A DNA stretch of 30,145 nucleotides. It comes from Hamiltosporidium magnivora (Eukaryota; Microsporidia; Dubosqiidae). How positions within the stretch are numbered: the stretch's first letter is position 1; each line of letters begins with the position of its first letter. Location: positions 1 to 30,145 of the forward strand of contig PITI01000038.1 of assembly GCA_004325065.1 (NCBI GenBank). Reading direction: 5' to 3'. The notes beneath the pieces were generated by a model. That model searched no databases. It had not been told where the DNA came from and worked only from the letters and a program-made list of their open reading frames with translations. Shown piece by piece: positions 1 through 11,646 of the stretch. Position numbers and translations under genes: made by a program.

Positions 1-590
1 GAAACTTTTTCTACAGATTTATTTGTAGTTTTCTATGTAACCGGAGTGCAGACCGCAGCTGAACATGTAGGTAATTGCATTGTAAAAGCATGGACACCTA
101 GCCTTGCTCACTCGGGTTAGAAGACTTAGCGCCCGGGAGATACAAAACAATAAACCATATAAAGCCAGGAAAGCTAAGTAGCAGGTTATACCTGTTGGTA
201 TGACATTGCACTGTCTAGGTGGACCCCATGTTAATCTCTGAAATATATCTTAGCTAGAAGTTTATTGGGTTCAGAAAGTGTAGAGTAAGTGGGAATGCTG
301 CATAGTCTTGGGGGAGCCCAGGGGGCTTCGACATTCGATCAAACTCCATGCAACGGACATTAACGAACTTCGGGCAACTGCCTCGCCTATGAATTAGGTT
401 CTACACACCTAATTGATGAAATGATTTGGGACGTAGGTATCGCAGGGGTTACTGATGGAGTTTTTGGGTAGCAGTTATTTATGTTAAACCTAGAACTGCG
501 TTAATGTCATAAAAACAAATATAACACTTGCCACTGGTTTAAAAAAGATGTGATACTTTTAAATAAAGTATTTCAGTTGTAAGAATCGGC
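1..590 (+). repeat. Dispersed G+C-rich repeat, copy 1 (cut by window start)
   Basis: This stretch is close to 45-50% G+C at its core, against about 22% around it. It aligns along nearly its full length with 19228-19798, at roughly 80-85% identity by eye with small indels. Its last 100-150 bases also match 16893-17024 in reverse complement. The end is recognisable: after CTTGCCACTGG comes an A/T run closing in AAATAAAG. A frame is open from base 1 to a TAG at 118-120, but the indels against copy 2 break it, so the repeat does not look protein-coding over its length. Short hairpins are visible, for example CAGGT-TAT-ACCTG near 183-196. It is either the right arm of a DNA transposon or a 3'-anchored retroposon. 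The family is not recognised. Confidence 0.9.
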
Positions 591-1507
591 ATTTTAAAAG
601 GCAAAGTAAAAGAAATAATTTTTATGAATTCTATGTTTTTTGATTTGTTTAAGTTATGTTTTGAAAATGTAAGGAACATTGCAAACTTTTTTAAACAAGT
701 TAAAGAAATTGAGTTCATGGATTTAAGTGATGAATAAAATATTTGGTTTTTAAAGTTTTAATTATAAATTTAAAGTCTCGTATAATTGGCAGTTTTATAC
801 TAAAAATCTTGTAAATCTTATTTCCCAAATATGAAGACTAATGATATATATTACAATATATTTTATTATAGTGGACTCAGGAACCAAAATTAATTTCGTA
901 TTATATTCGCGTACTTTTTTTAAAAAGCTGTTTAAAAAGCCATTTTCTTTAAACGAAGTCAAAACATTGAAAAATGGATTTTTGGCACTAAAACTGTCAT
1001 TAATTGTCTTTATGTTTCCGTTTTTTTTTCCATACATTCTGCCCAATAAAATTCATTATTTTCTTATTATTTTTTATGTCTTGTTTTACACAATAAAGTT
1101 GAGTAAAAATCGCAAAATCACATAAACTATCTGCAATTTAGCTAAAATCTTTTTATTTTTTAAATTATTTAGTTCCAGCATTTTGTTTCTATTTTTTTTA
1201 GCCTTTTACTCTTATGCTATACCTTTCATTTACCTAAGTTCATCAGTTCTAAATTCAACTGCATTAAACGAATCGAGAAATACATTATTTATTATGAAAT
1301 CTTTTCTATCTTAAAATACAAAAAATCAATTTAAAACTTCCAAATATACATTTATAGAGCATTAGACCTATTAGGTTATGAAAAGATGTTATTTAGCGCC
1401 CTTTTCAGGATGATGCCTAATCTATAGACAATTCAAGAAAAAAAAAGAAATACCAGACGTTATACACAGCTTTTATTATAGTATTTATCTCACATAGTTA
1501 ATTATAA
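591..1507. other. AT-rich DNA without recognisable gene
   Basis: Two overlapping open frames on opposite strands (841-1125 plus, 795-1046 minus) are rich in F, I, K, L, N and Y, as random AT-rich DNA would give, and match nothing I know. No RNA gene or repeat is seen here. Confidence 0.7.
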
Positions 1508-1843
1508 ATCTCGCGATATTTACTATATAATTGTCCAATTAATCAAAAACCTATGTATGAATAAAAAATTGCAGTCTATAAAAGATTGGGTCTTTTTCCT
1601 AATATAAAAGCAGGAAAATTCGAGGATTTCGAGTATGGTAAATTGAATAATAGACTTGCCAATTACCAGAAGTCTTATTTAGACTCAGCGAAGGATATTT
1701 TAAACCGGTCAATAAAACCATTGAGAGCATTTGAAAAACTTAAAAACAATTCTTTTTGATTTTATTTCGCAAGACAATCCTGCCCTTTTTTAAGGTTCTT
1801 AGGACATGAGAGACGCTTTATCATACAGAAAAACTCTTTTTTA
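1508..1843 (+). pseudogene. Possible relic of an unidentified gene
   Basis: One reading frame runs 112 codons from 1508 to a TAG at 1841-1843 with only two internal stops, TAA at 1562-1564 and TGA at 1757-1759. About ten would be expected by chance. The middle block (1565-1756, 64 codons) is about 30% G+C and reads like a soluble protein, with mixed charged residues and stretches such as RLGLFPNIKAGKF, RLANYQKSYLDSAKDIL and IKPLRAFEKLK. It has no ATG start and I recognise no family. It lies just beyond the 3' end of the neighbouring LINE but on the opposite strand, so it is not part of that element's protein. It could still be chance, because the two permitted stops were chosen after looking. 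Confidence 0.25.
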
Positions 1844-2020
1844 TAGCCTTAATGAATCACAAGGGTAGTTTTGTTTATTCTCAGATTCCAACTTAACTAG
1901 TAAATTAAATTTAAATCGCAGAATGCACAGAAAAAAGTATGTATAGTGGGAATAATAGACTCAAAAAGAAAAACTTTAAATTGAAAGAAACGCAATTGAA
2001 TAAATACATTCATTACTATA

Positions 2021-3785
2021 CTAAACGAACACAGCGGCAAAACCGTCTATGGGGAGCTCAGGTTTTCTTTCTGATTTTTCAGCATGCTTTTTTATTGTGC
2101 ATCAAGTTTTTCTTTCAAAATATTGAGTTTCTTGGATCCTTTTTCGCCTATTCTAAGCAAATCTTACTCTCCTACCTTGTCTTCTCTTACCTTCATGTGC
2201 AGATCTAAGAATTTGCTAACAGCTTTTTTTATCGACATTCTTTCATCATCCCCTAGCCATCTAAGTCTTCTCTGTTTCATAATGATAATCAAATTTGTTA
2301 TCTCATCAAGCTGTATATTTTATGATTTGTTCCAATTCCCACCTCTTATTTTCAAGCATTGGGTCTATATTCTCTCAGTATCTTTCTTTCGCATATGTCT
2401 AGCAGAGCCTCGTCTTTTTTTGTCATCACCGATGTTTTGGAGGCTTACAATACGACAGGCTTAATCCCCGTCCTATATATTTGCCTTTTCGTATTTCCAT
2501 TTTCATATTTGACATCAGTAAGTGTGGCAGAGCAAACTACGTCTTGTTGCCTGCTTGTATTCTTTCTTTAATCACAAGAGAATTTATGTTATTCTCGTTC
2601 AGAAGAAATCTCAGCTATTTTAAGCTTGATACTCTATCAAATATATTTTTTTAATTTTGAAAGAGATCTTTGAGTATTCGGGAATAAAGACATGAGCATA
2701 TATTTTATTTTCCTTTAGTGTATTCTAAGTCAAACATATCCTGATTATGACGCTATTATTCTTAAAGTGCATTGTATATATTTTTGTTTTCTTCCAACAA
2801 TGGCAAGATCATCTTTATATGCTATATATTGTGTGATTCCATTAAATATTCTACAATCAGTGTTCTTTGCCAATTATCAAACTGTTTCCTCTAGTGGTAG
2901 AATGACAGTACAAAGATTAGTTATCACCCTTTTTTAGTCTCATATTAATGTTAAAGTAACTAGGTAGATTACCTGTTAATAATACCTTTCCATTTGTTTG
3001 CATCAGTGTTATTTTGATTAAACGAATAATTTTCATAGGAATTTTAAACTTTCTAAGTGTCTATACAAAAACCCTGGATCAATACTGTCATATGTTTGCT
3101 TCTAGTCTAACAAAGATTATGTGTTGTGATTTTTTGTTTCATAGTATTTTCAAGCATAATTCTTCTGCAAAGATTTTTCGGTTGTAGATCGGTTTCTTGT
3201 AAACCCACAATGAAAATCTCCAAGACGCTTTCTGCTTATGGATATAATCTTTTTTAAATTATTTTTGTAAGAATTTGGGATTCAATCTCAAAATATAAAT
3301 CCCTATACTTAGAGCATAGTGTTTTTAATCTTTTTTCATGAATAGGAAGTATCAGAATCAAATTTCATTTACTAGGTATTTTTCTCTGGATCTGTATTTC
3401 TTTGATTAAGTTTTGAAAGTTGTTTATTAAGGAATCTCCTCATTTTTTAAATCTAAGCTAAAAGCTTGTCTTCCTCAGCCGCCGATTTGTTCTTTAAACT
3501 CATTATAGCATCCGTTGTCTCTGGAACTGTTGTTCTCTGATCTTCAATAACATTACGATTTTCTTCAATAAATATCTCTCGTATTATATCGCTGGTTCAC
3601 ATTTCATTTTGTGATTAAAATTCTTTTCAAAATATTTGGCCCAACGTGTTAGAAACTTTTTAGGATCCGTAAGCTAAAATCAGTCGGTACTTTCTACGAC
3701 CGTATTTTGGGCTTGAAAAACTCTTCTCGCATTCCCTATATTTTCATACATTTTACGGAACTCTTTGCTTTCGGTCATTTTTTCT
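2021..3785 (-). pseudogene. LINE reverse transcriptase and C-terminal region, degenerate
   Basis: On the minus strand the linker reads SIKLGSDVLSGYKKYKK (about 4030-3975) and RSKALQEKTGNTPQ, leading into the reverse transcriptase. Blocks include EFRKMYENIGNARRVFQAQ (about 3775-3710), DPKKFLTRWAKYFEKNFN (about 3665-3605), CGFTRNRSTTEKS (starting at 3213), YDSIDPGFLYRHLESLKF (about 3105-3045) and the catalytic box as YKDD at 2819-2808, where the family has YADD. Further on come IKERIQAGNKT (about 2560), TTKKDEALL-like and RLRWLGDDERM (about 2270-2234), an R-rich GRRVR block, and the terminal TAG at 2023-2021. Every block is in a different frame from at least one neighbour. Plus-strand open frames at 1939-2571 and 4437-5111 are antisense shadows of this gene. 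Confidence 0.9.
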
Positions 3786-4199
3786 ATTTTCGAATTTTAT
3801 GTTCTTTTCTTGTTTTTTTGCTTTCTTAGAATATGGAATGCTTTAGTTCTTGCCCGCTGAGTACTTGCGGAGTGTTTCCAGTTTTTTCTTGTAGTGCTTT
3901 TGATCTAGCCAAATTTCGAGCCCCGATTACATCCACGCATTCTTGAGCCTAGCAGATGTCTTGCTTTTTGTATTTCTTATATCCCGATAAGACATCAGAC
4001 CCTAGTTTAATTGATTCTTTGATGTGAATACAATGTTTATCAACCCCATCTGGTAATTCAATGTTTTTTGGCTTGAAAGTTTATTCATTTTATTAGCAAA
4101 TTTTTTCCTGATATAGATGTCTTTTAATTTACAGCAATCGTTCCTATAAGATTTATGAGTCCTTGATTGTTTTGAGTTTTAGTTTCGCAGTTTGTATTT

Positions 4200-4901
4200 T
4201 ATTCTCACAAGGAAATGATAACTATCTATGTCGGCTCCTCTAAAAATAAGGACATAAAAAACATTTAATCCGCGTCCCAAATCAATAAGTACATAGTCAA
4301 TTTAAAATACGTCTCTTCATCAAGTGATCTCAAAGTTCATTTGTGTATTCTCTTATGCGCTGAAAAGCCCGTGAAACAGTCATATTTTTGCTTACTGCGA
4401 AATCTTTAATTTTAAACCATTAATATCAGATTCTAAATGAAGGCTATCTCATCCTATTTGGGTCATTTATATGCTTCTCCACCTTTTCTGGCCTTAAGGT
4501 TTATTATAATTTTTTTATGTCAAGCGAAGAGATTTTTATATATTTCTTCTAACATATCAATGAAACTGTCTTTATCATTTTCTTTTGTATCTTATTTTGG
4601 AACATGTACACATATCAAGGTTAGGGTTAAAGAATCGATCTTATATCCTAATTTAACATAGTCGTTCGTGTATAAGCCAATAGTATAAAATCGTCTTCAA
4701 AATATTGTTTTTTTACCTCAAAGGCAGGTATAAACATATAATTTGTATTTCCACATTTAAAAACAGTAAATTTTTTATTTTTAAAGCGTCTGTTCTTTTC
4801 CATCGTATTTTCTTATGAAAACAATATATATACTACATTTTAAATTTTTGCTTAAGATTAGACAGTGCTCCTGCTCTGAAAAGACTGAGTCAATTCCAGG
4901 T
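4200..4901 (-). pseudogene. LINE endonuclease domain, degenerate
   Basis: The apurinic-like endonuclease nicks target DNA to start reverse transcription. In order on the minus strand I can read: TWN then LFRAGALSNL (4901-4860), which is the conserved N-terminal start; IRWKRTDAL (about 4795-4770), in the place of the QE-containing motif; LTLICVHVP (about 4625-4600); KDSFIDMLEEIYKNLF (about 4575-4530); a damaged GDFNAK-type block read as INLKARKGG; KDFAVSKNMTV (about 4410-4375); SLDEETYF followed by VLID; and FRGADIDSYHFLVRIK (about 4265-4205). The last motif normally holds the catalytic SDH, and here D has become Y. Frame changes occur between several blocks, so no continuous product is possible. 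The family is secure; the fine boundaries are approximate. Confidence 0.9.
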
Positions 4902-5235
4902 TCTAATAAAGCTTATATTTTTGTCAAAAATTGTTTTATTTATTTCGTTGTTTCATTTTGGTTTCGTAACAATATGATTTTGCAGATAGAATCGCAAGCC
5001 CAATGCTCAATACTCCTACTTTATCCGGGCTTAAGGCCAGCGAGAGTAGTAACACAAGCTTTAGCGGAGTTACAGTTATTACTTTGCAATGTATATATGA
5101 AGTGTACGTAAGAATAACTGACTAAATTCGGGTACAATCAGTATAGCAGATACTAAAATGCGAGCCGTGGCCAAAACCGAGCCGCGATAGAGCTATCCGC
5201 CGAATTCGTGGCATGATATGCCAAGGTTTTAGTTT
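4902..5235 (-). other. Probable LINE 5' leader with hairpin cluster
   Basis: This lies directly upstream of the endonuclease start. It holds a G+C-richer patch near 5000-5060 and a second near 5157-5230. The second patch contains a 6-bp outer pairing (AAAACC 5173-5178 with GGTTTT 5225-5230) enclosing two inner inverted repeats: GATAG-AG-CTATC (5186-5197) and TGGCAT-GAT-ATGCCA (5209-5223). A structured leader is common in LINEs and can serve translation or promoter functions, but that role here is inference. The first patch resembles, from memory, leaders of insect LINEs of this group. Confidence 0.5.
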
Positions 5236-8200
5236 ATCGGAAATTTGAAAACTTCCAGCAAGTTTTATGTAAAACAATGCACGCAAAAAATGTTATACAA
5301 CGATAACTTAGTAATTATAATCTCCGATATCACGAAATCTCTAAATTAAAATTGTAGCCTGAGATAAATATAACAGGTTATTAGACTTAAAAGAAATAAG
5401 TTAAAATATATTACAGCTTAAACTGTAGTAAGGGTCAAACGTGTTTGTATTAGTCTTTTTAGTAGAATTTTTGCTTATTCTGCGGTGCTAACGCAACTGC
5501 AGAGATTGGGCCTATTTAACGATACTTACCCATCTTAGAAAATACACGTTGGTATTTTGTTTAAGATATTTTTTTTAAACAACTATTTCTGTAAAAACAT
5601 ATTATATATTAAAAAGTCTTTTCAAGCCTAAAAAATCCGTCTCAATTACCCAAAGGATCGTATTATTAGCATAAGTAAGATCATAATTTTTTTCACTTGT
5701 GACGTTAAAAATTCTTTAAATATATTATATCAGTGATTTAGCATCTATTAATCCTCAAAGTTTATTGAAATCTGTAATCTTCTGACAATTTTTTTGTAAC
5801 CTATCATAAAATCCAAACCTGAAAATTATAAACATACACATTTAATTCATATATAACTCTTAGATGCATTATTACTTATTTACTTGCTTATTACTGTTCC
5901 CTTTTATCTCGATGTTCGAGGATTTATATGTATTATACTAAATGATTTTTAGTGGCTCAACTATATATAAAATATTGGTTTACTAAATACAATTATTACT
6001 ATCTTTTGTATTCAAAAAAACAGCTAATACCAAAGAAGAAAATAATTTTCTTTTTGTATTATTTCGATTAAATGAACATACCAAGAAATTATATGCGTTA
6101 AATATGTTAGACCCGAGTTAGTACTATTTATATTTGAATGAATGTTAACTTCAACCATATTTAGAACCTATTATATTCAGATAACCATAATTTATACATC
6201 CTTTTTACTAATCTATTAAAAATAGAAAGATTTGTATAGCAAATAACATTTTCGTGATTGCAGATATATTTTCCAATAATTTTATTAATTTGTATAAACT
6301 TTACAAAAAAAATTTCAATCTGATTTATATACCCTGAAAAAATATGTATACACAAATCTAAATGATTTGTTTAATTAATTTCGTTTCCCATTCGAGATCA
6401 ACTCTGTGTATGATTTAATACACATATTTACCTATTATTTTAAAATTGTAAGTTTAAATAAAAATCTTCTTATAAACGAAAAGAATATTCTACATTAGAT
6501 AATATAAGCTATTTTATATTACTGAGCTATTTAAGCATAAAAAACCATAAATTTGTAAATAAGCTTTTATAGATTAATTTCTTATACATATGACATTTAA
6601 ATTTTATTTGATTTATCGATTTTGAACAAAAAAACAGCCAAAAAACGTTGTCATAATGTATCTAATTTAAATTGTGTAGTTTAAGGCTTAAAATCTTGTA
6701 GGTTCAGCATGTATATTTAGTTAAACAATCTTATTTTCAAAACAACATAAACTTACAAAATATTTTGATCATCAAGTTAGTAGCATTTTAAAGAATTTTA
6801 TGTCGTATAAAATATGAGATATCATTTCTTGATAATATACAGGACAAATATTTTATACATTTATAGGAAGAAAATTGTTCTATATCCGCAGCAAACACAT
6901 CTATGGAAATAAATGAGACTTACCGCTTGTGCCTCATGTCAGATTCTAAAAATCTAATATTTTTAACATATTATATCTTAAATATTAGTAGCTTGTTTTT
7001 GCATAGTCATTTGTAAAGATCAATTTAACTCGACCCAATAACATATTATTTATAAAGCATTTTTAATCTCTGATTAGTAAATACAAGAATATGATCAATA
7101 AATTTTAAATAAATTTTACATAATATATCTATTACATAAATACTTGCTAGCCTAACATCTTTTATATATATTTACAAGCGCGATTAGATAATTAAATGAC
7201 TATTATTTCAAAAAATATCACCTTAAAACATACAGTTTGTAATTTTGTTTTAGATTTTTCTTGTGGTAAATAGTTAATAAAGAAATTATAGATATAATCA
7301 ATTTCTAGATTTTAAAATAAAGTTTATAATTTAAACATATTTTATATTATGCTTGATATCTACAAGTTTATGATATCTTTGAACAAAATATAATAAAACA
7401 AAGACGATTATAAGAACATCATAATTGAATCTAGGCCATAGGTAGTTTTGTTTGTACCACGTCTTCGTTTGTTTTATCTGATGTATTTACAATATCTCAG
7501 TTTGGTTGAATCACATGTATTTATATTTTTTGACTTGAATATTTTAAAATTTTGATTTATACTTTGTTGATTCTTCCCAAGCCAGTATAAAGTAAAATAC
7601 ATTTTGGTAATGAAAAGGTTTAAACAAATAAATGCTGTATTAATTTTTGATTTTTTAAGCTCTCCTTAGACCTCGTTATATGTATAAAGTGTAAACCAAG
7701 AATGTAACATTAAGAAAATATATTTGTTCTCGTAGTTTTCAAATAAGATAGAAGTATTTTAACAAATGGAAATAATAAAGTAACAATGAAAGAGAAAATT
7801 TATAAAATAACTAGATTAATCTATTAGGTTTTTCGAATTCTTTCATCTAAACAAAATCAACAAATCTGTTTACAAGTTCACATTCCGATAAGCGTCCCAA
7901 AATCTATTTAAAGCAATTAAACTATAGGTAAAAAAAATTACGCATGTTCTTTTTTTCTTTAAAACTACTGCCTTTTAAGAAATCGTATAATCTTTAATTT
8001 CATCGGCTCTATTGTTCAATCATACAGTGATATGTCGCTAAACCGAAAGTTTTCACTAAATAGCTCACAACCTAAATTTTCAATCTGATACTGTTATATG
8101 CCGGTGTTAAAAGCATTACTATTATTTTCTAACATGAAAATATGTAGATTGCATTAAGAGAGATAAATAGTGTAAAAAGTCTAAATCCAGTAAATTATAT

Positions 8201-11200
8201 AAATTATTTGTATTAATTTTTTTATTAAGTGTTTATTTTTTGAGTATAAAAGCATATTTAATAAAAATTTCATAAACATACCCTTAAATCATATTTTATC
8301 GCAATAAGACAGGCTTGCAAACCCTCGATTTTTGATAGAGAAAGGCATTAAATGCTCTAAACGTAAACACAAGCCACCTGATAGAGTATTTATGTCTTAC
8401 GAATTTCACATAATTTGTAAGAAACATTTTTATAATAATAAAATGTGAAGACCTAAATAGTAAATTTAACATCTGGTGATATTAATAGCCAGTGCATATT
8501 TTTAGACTGTTCTAGTAAACATGCATGTTTGCTCTTTTTTTATTGAGATATAAAAAAGTTTACAGGAAAAAAATAAAAATTACCATTAGGTATATTGTTG
8601 CAGATGAGTTTCATATTCGGTTGTATCGTTTCCAAATAATGAAGCGTTACTAAAAAATAAATTTCGGTGTATAGATTCGTCTGTAATCAGTTCTACTTTA
8701 GTAATATTTCTGTTCTAACATAACGCAGTTTATGAAACATTATTTATTCACCTGCAATATAATCTGTTCAGATCAAACTGAAGAAAAACTAATTGTTTGT
8801 CTTATATATTTGGATACAAACTAGTTCTATAAAAAATTAAATATGTTGGTTTCACAAATTTATTTGCTCTTTATTACACAATTAAAACAGAAAGAAAATA
8901 ACACCAGAAAAAGATGGATCTAAGCAAAAAATATGACAGACCATATATTGCTTTTGCTTTTCTGCATAAATTTTCTATCTAGGTTTAGTTACTTGTGTTT
9001 GAAACGTTTCTAGATCGGTCTGGTTTTTTAGCTCTTCGTTACAGTAAATTTTGGCATATAAATTCCAGAAATAAGTTTTTTTTATCAACTATACTCCAAG
9101 ATGCACAATCTTTATTTATAGAGAATATATAATTTATTATTTTTGTCTCAAGCATACAGTGATTTGTGCACGAAAAGCAAATTATATAGCAAAAAATATA
9201 AGTTTACTCTAATGCAAGATTTTTTTTACAACCTACCGATGAAGTGCAAATATATAAGGGTTGATATGAATTATTAAATTCACTAGAAATTAAGCTAATA
9301 TTTTTAATCTTATTAAAGTAAAAATGCATCGCTATAAAAGAGTCTGATCTAAAATTGTGATCTTAAAGATGAATTGATTGACGAGACAAGCACGAGCTGG
9401 TATTACTTTTTTTACGGGTTAGGTAGCGATCTAGGTAATTAAAATATTATTTTCCCTCTATAAATAAAAAAAACAGCAGTTAATATCAAAGCTCACAAAG
9501 CATTTAATCAACATACATATGTCATTTTCCAGACAAGAAACTATTATACTGAGAAATATAATTTCGTAAACACTATCTCTCCATAGAATTTTAAAGATAA
9601 GAGAAGTTACACTAAATATATTTTATTTAAAGATAATCTTTTCTTCTTATAAGAAATTATTTCTATGAGGCTCTTGTTGAGTTTCTCGTTTGCGTTTTTT
9701 GTTAAATATAGTATTTAGTGTATCACGATTTTAAAAATACATTCAATAATTTCAATTTCTATATCAAAAAAGTATATTTGGCTCATATTTCTTTCCAACA
9801 CATGTATAGATGAGTAAAATTTACTAAATGATGTTTTCCCAGACACAAATTTTTTTATCTAATTATAAAAGCAGACCTATATTATATTTCGGCTTTTTAA
9901 AGCATAGATTATGTTTGCTTAAAATTTTTTGATGTTGCAGAAGATAGTAAATTTGTAATCTTTATAATCAAAAAAAACTTTTTTTATACTATGAAAGCTT
10001 TTTTTACACAATATATTTTCATAATATTACGTTTCTCGTACATTTTTGAACATCTCGTAGTAATTTGTTTAGATCCTACAATATATACAAACCTTTGTTA
10101 ATGTCGTCGTATATTGTAGTGAACGTTGAAATAAAATGCATGACAAGATTTGAACATTTTAATACAGGAAAATATAGATAAATCCATAAAAATACAAAAT
10201 AATTCGGATGTGTCGACAAAAGAATTCGCTTTTTCGGATTCCTTTAGATTCTTATTATGGAGACAGTTTACATAATAAATAACAGAATTTTTTCTTGAAA
10301 ACTATTTTTTGATCTGCTTTTATTTGATTTGCCGCAAGACAAAACAACAGTTAATATTTTTTTAAGTAGTTTTACGGTTCTGCATTTCAAGAGGCTTTTT
10401 ATTGAATTTTAAACAACCTATAAATATATGCAAGTTTGAAGCCTGATTGCTAAGAACATTTTCTATACAGTTTAAAAAAGAACGAATTAACCTAAAGAAA
10501 AATTTAAAAACTTACGTATCCCTTGCAATAGAAAACCGAAAATATTTTCTTAAATGTATTCGATGATTACTAGACTATATTTTAAATGAAATAGACAAAC
10601 TAATGCCTTTCCTTAAATAGAAAATGTTCTGTATGAATATTTTGTTCTAGGGTTTTTCCAATATCTGTTACAATGTAGACGTTTAGTAAATTAATATGTA
10701 AAAAATTCAAAAACAAAGTGTCGATTCATTTTTGTAGTTTTATTTAAATATTTTTGTAGTTAAAATATAAAGAATAAAGAACAATGATAGTTGTTTTCTA
10801 TCAATGTTAGTATGTTTTTATATTGAATTTTGACTAAACATAGATACTAAATTTTATTAAAGTCTTAGCAGATATTTTATGTTGAAAAAGAAAAAAAAAT
10901 ACTGATGAATGATCAGGCATGAAAAATTATAAATTGCTGTTGAAATAAGACAATTTTTTTGCCCGAAAAGCTAAATATTTAGATTTAAGGGAATAAGTAT
11001 CACATACTGAGAAAAATACTTTCGAAAAACAGAACCAATGATATTTTTGTAAGAAGTTTTTAAGTTTTACACAATGTATCGAAAACTTAGAATATAGACA
11101 AAAGTTTTATTAAAACGTTAAATTTAAATTAGACAGTTTTCTTATTTTAAAAAGATCAAAACTTTAAGGAAAGGGTTATTTCGTTTAGAGTAAAACCACA

Positions 11201-11640
11201 TAGGTTTTCTGTTAAGTCAAATTTGCGGTTCCTTTGCAATTATCTAATTCTTATATGATAAAATATATTTAATAAAAAAATGCAAATAACAAATATTGTA
11301 ATGTTTTCTATTCTTAAAAACTAAATATATTTTAAAAATTACATTATTATATTTTTTCGAAAACAAAGAATACTATAGGCTACAATAAAACATTATAGGA
11401 TATAAAATGAAATAACAGATGGTATCATTTTAAAAAACAAAATTTTATTTAATTTTTCAAAATAGTATAAACGGTATAGAAAAAACTAACTAGAAATACC
11501 ATCTCTTATCTTTTCCATTATAAATCATTTTCTCTTATTTTTTTATGGCGTCTTGTGAGCGTTTCAAATCTATGATAAAGGGGACACATTTTAGTATAAA
11601 TTTGTAACATTCTCTTATATTTAAATATTACTGCTTATGA
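5236..11640. other. AT-rich desert, no gene found
   Basis: About 6.4 kb at roughly 20% G+C. The only sizeable ATG-started frame, 6161-6355 minus (64 codons), has the composition of random AT sequence. A 30-codon stretch ending near 9440 on the plus strand (NCDLKDELIDETSTSWYYFF...) is slightly richer in G+C but too short to support. I see no tRNA-like, rRNA-like or transposase-like sequence. Undetected short exons or non-coding RNAs cannot be excluded. Confidence 0.7.
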
Positions 11641-11646
11641 TTTTAA

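Larger units (their letters stand above)
2021..5235 (-). mobile_element. Decayed full-length LINE (non-LTR retrotransposon)
   Basis: Read on the minus strand, this 3.2-kb unit runs in the normal order: a G+C-richer leader (about 5235-4902), an APE-type endonuclease (4901 to about 4200), a linker, a reverse transcriptase (about 3780-2700) and a C-terminal region ending at a TAG at 2023-2021. Endonuclease and reverse transcriptase are in one ORF in the family. The layout and many local motifs resemble LINEs common in insect genomes. I cannot assign the clade (RTE-, Jockey- or CR1-like). The copy is dead, with frameshifts and stops throughout, and no target-site duplication could be picked out of the AT-rich flanks. 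The 3' untranslated end probably lies somewhere in 1844-2020. The start near 5235 is inferred from where the G+C-richer sequence ends. No intron-like or LTR sequence is seen. Confidence 0.88.

Noticed and set aside
1..540. Possible rRNA gene (G+C-rich, hairpins, repeated in the window)
   Set aside because: I could not find any conserved small- or large-subunit rRNA core motif, and the copies differ by indels and lie next to transposase remains.
795..1125. Overlapping 94-codon plus and 83-codon minus open frames
   Set aside because: Composition is what AT-rich DNA gives by chance (F, I, K, L, N, Y). At about one stop per ten codons, a frame of this size is expected roughly once in 30 kb. No family is recognised.
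1939..2571. Plus-strand frames of 70-126 codons
   Set aside because: They lie antisense to the C-terminal part of the LINE, whose minus-strand motifs explain the sequence.
4437..5111. Plus-strand frames of 74 and 98 codons
   Set aside because: Antisense to the LINE endonuclease and its leader.
5157..5235. Possible tRNA (nested stems)
   Set aside because: No T-loop GTTCGA-type motif or D-loop in the right places, and stem lengths do not fit a cloverleaf.
9340..9441. 30-codon protein-like stretch with TSTSWYYFF
   Set aside because: Too short, no start codon, and no extension in any frame.
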